Both the position numbers and the translations under genes were made by a program. From Pseudomonadota bacterium (GTDB taxonomy: Bacteria; Pseudomonadota; Gammaproteobacteria; Burkholderiales; Thiobacillaceae), in assembly GCA_030836725.1 (NCBI GenBank), contig JAUPLV010000109.1, positions 1 through 7,163 of the forward strand: a stretch of DNA of 7,163 bases, read 5' to 3'. Under the pieces are notes generated by a model that made no database searches, was not told where the DNA came from, and saw nothing but the letters and a program-made list of their open reading frames with translations. Every line of letters begins with the position of its first letter. Positions within the stretch are counted from its first letter, which is position 1. Shown in pieces: positions 6,826-7,163 of this stretch.

Positions 6826-6839
6826 TGGCGGAGAGGGTG
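6826..6839 (-). other. tRNA-Ser 3'-end fragment, candidate attachment-site core
   Basis: Read on the minus strand, the 14 bases are CACCCTCTCCGCCA. This is the end of many proteobacterial tRNA-Ser genes: last T-stem bases, acceptor CCTCTCC, discriminator G and encoded CCA. The sequence further into the would-be tRNA (6840 on) lacks the TTCGAATC T-loop, so no tRNA gene is present, only the end. With an integrase starting 150 bp away, this is what an att core at the boundary of a tRNA-Ser-targeting element looks like. By that reading the element extends to the right. Confidence 0.5.
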
Positions 6840-6860
6840 TCCGTTTTGCCGTTTTTCATG

Positions 6861-6951
6861 GCTTTTCATAAACGCCTATTTAATCAATAAATTCAATGCT
6901 TTGCGGTTCACAGCTTTTCATAACAGTCTATCGCCTTTCATATCGGACTAT
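6861..6951 (+). repeat. Three 19-bp iterons upstream of the integrase gene
   Basis: Copies at 6861-6879, 6913-6931 and 6933-6951 share GCYTTTCATA-N5-CTAT. A partial fourth copy (GTTTTTCATG) is at 6851-6860. The starts of the full copies are 52 and 20 bp apart, about five and two helical turns, so they would face the same side of the helix. Repeats of this kind next to an integrase are typically arm-type integrase sites or excisionase/repressor operators. The last copy overlaps the putative -10 box, which fits autoregulation. Confidence 0.65.
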
Positions 6952-6954
6952 ACT
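6949..6954 (+). promoter_or_regulatory. Possible -10 box of the integrase promoter
   Basis: TATACT differs from TATAAT at one base and lies 37 bases before the integrase ATG. No good -35 hexamer is found at 16-18 bp, so the promoter would be weak or activator-dependent. The box overlaps the end of the third iteron. Confidence 0.35.
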
Positions 6955-6990
6955 TAGCCCAATACTTAGTGAGCATGGCGGAGAGTCGAT

Positions 6991-7163
6991 ATGGCAAAAC
7001 AAATAAACAAGCTGACCCCGGAGTTTGTCGCAACAGCAGACAAGCCCGGTATGTATCCAGACGGACTGGGATTGTACCTTCAAGTTAGCGTCTGGAACAC
7101 AAAGTCCTGGCTGTTCCGCTATCAGCGATTCAACAAGCTGCGCTCCCTGGGCTTGGGCGCGTG
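6991..7163 (+). CDS. P4-type tyrosine integrase, N-terminal part (cut by window edge)
   Basis: The visible 57 residues start MAKQINKLTPEFV and contain KPGMYPDGLGLYLQV, KSWLFRYQR and LRSLGLGA. This is the conserved N-terminal domain of P4/CP4-57-like integrases (DUF4102, PF13356). These enzymes insert genomic islands and prophages into the 3' ends of tRNA genes. The core-binding and catalytic domains (the R-H-R-Y residues) lie beyond the window, so activity cannot be judged. The ATG is the first start after an in-frame TGA at 6970-6972, and GGAGAG sits five bases before it. The gene is divergent from the surface-protein gene. The tRNA-Ser-like fragment and iterons upstream suggest that it belongs to an element whose end is in this window. 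Confidence 0.93.
   Translation, partial: MAKQINKLTPEFVATADKPGMYPDGLGLYLQVSVWNTKSWLFRYQRFNKLRSLGLGA

Larger units (their letters stand above)
6825..6985 (+). repeat. 11-bp direct repeats 150 bp apart flanking the integrase control region
   Basis: ATGGCGGAGAG occurs at 6825-6835 and again at 6975-6985. The first lies in the tRNA-Ser-like core. The second supplies the integrase ribosome binding site (GGAGAG). They bracket the segment that holds the iterons. They may be two core-type sites or a chance Shine-Dalgarno similarity. Confidence 0.55.

Noticed and set aside
6974..7163. An alternative ATG at 6975 ahead of the integrase
   Set aside because: It is out of frame with the DUF4102 sequence, and the integrase frame has a stop at 6970-6972. 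The ATG at 6991 with GGAGAG five bases before it is the better start.

Overview
The window has about 63% GC by impression and looks like a proteobacterial chromosome, probably beta- or gamma-proteobacterial. I infer this from the codon choice, the DUF11-type surface protein, the integrase type and a 14-base tRNA-Ser 3'-end match. No housekeeping gene is present to fix the taxonomy.

Positions 1-6431 are filled by one minus-strand gene that runs off the left edge. At least 2143 codons are present, with a GTG start, a signal peptide and no stop in the window. The product is a giant secreted modular protein. Its order is: signal peptide (1-31), a Cys-containing N-terminal head (32-541), three DUF11-type Ig-like repeats, a 175-residue jelly-roll-like insertion, four more DUF11 repeats (the last with a small inserted barrel-like module), an eighth DUF11 repeat, an SdrD-B-like calcium-binding module, a ninth DUF11 repeat, and the start of a tandem Listeria-Bacteroides repeat stretch. 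All nine DUF11 repeats keep a Lys...Asp-x-(Leu/Ile)-Pro...Asn pattern, which could mean intramolecular isopeptide bonds. The C-terminal anchor or sorting signal is outside the window. Several long open frames on the plus strand here are antisense shadows of this gene.

Positions 6432-6990 are intergenic between divergent genes. The left part carries the surface-protein leader, including a doubtful 31-residue leader ORF that stops one base before the GTG. The middle (about 6590-6820) shows nothing I can name. The right part is AT-rich. It holds a 14-bp match to the 3' end of a tRNA-Ser gene, an 11-bp direct repeat of that sequence exactly 150 bp further on, and three 19-bp iterons upstream of and overlapping the likely integrase -10 box.

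Positions 6991-7163 hold the start of a P4-type tyrosine integrase, cut by the right edge. I read the right side as the end of an integrative element or genomic island. Its control and attachment region lies at 6826-6990, and the surface-protein gene would be flanking DNA or older cargo. The most testable new points are the iteron/att region, the two odd modules inserted in the DUF11 array, and a strong hairpin buried in the coding sequence.
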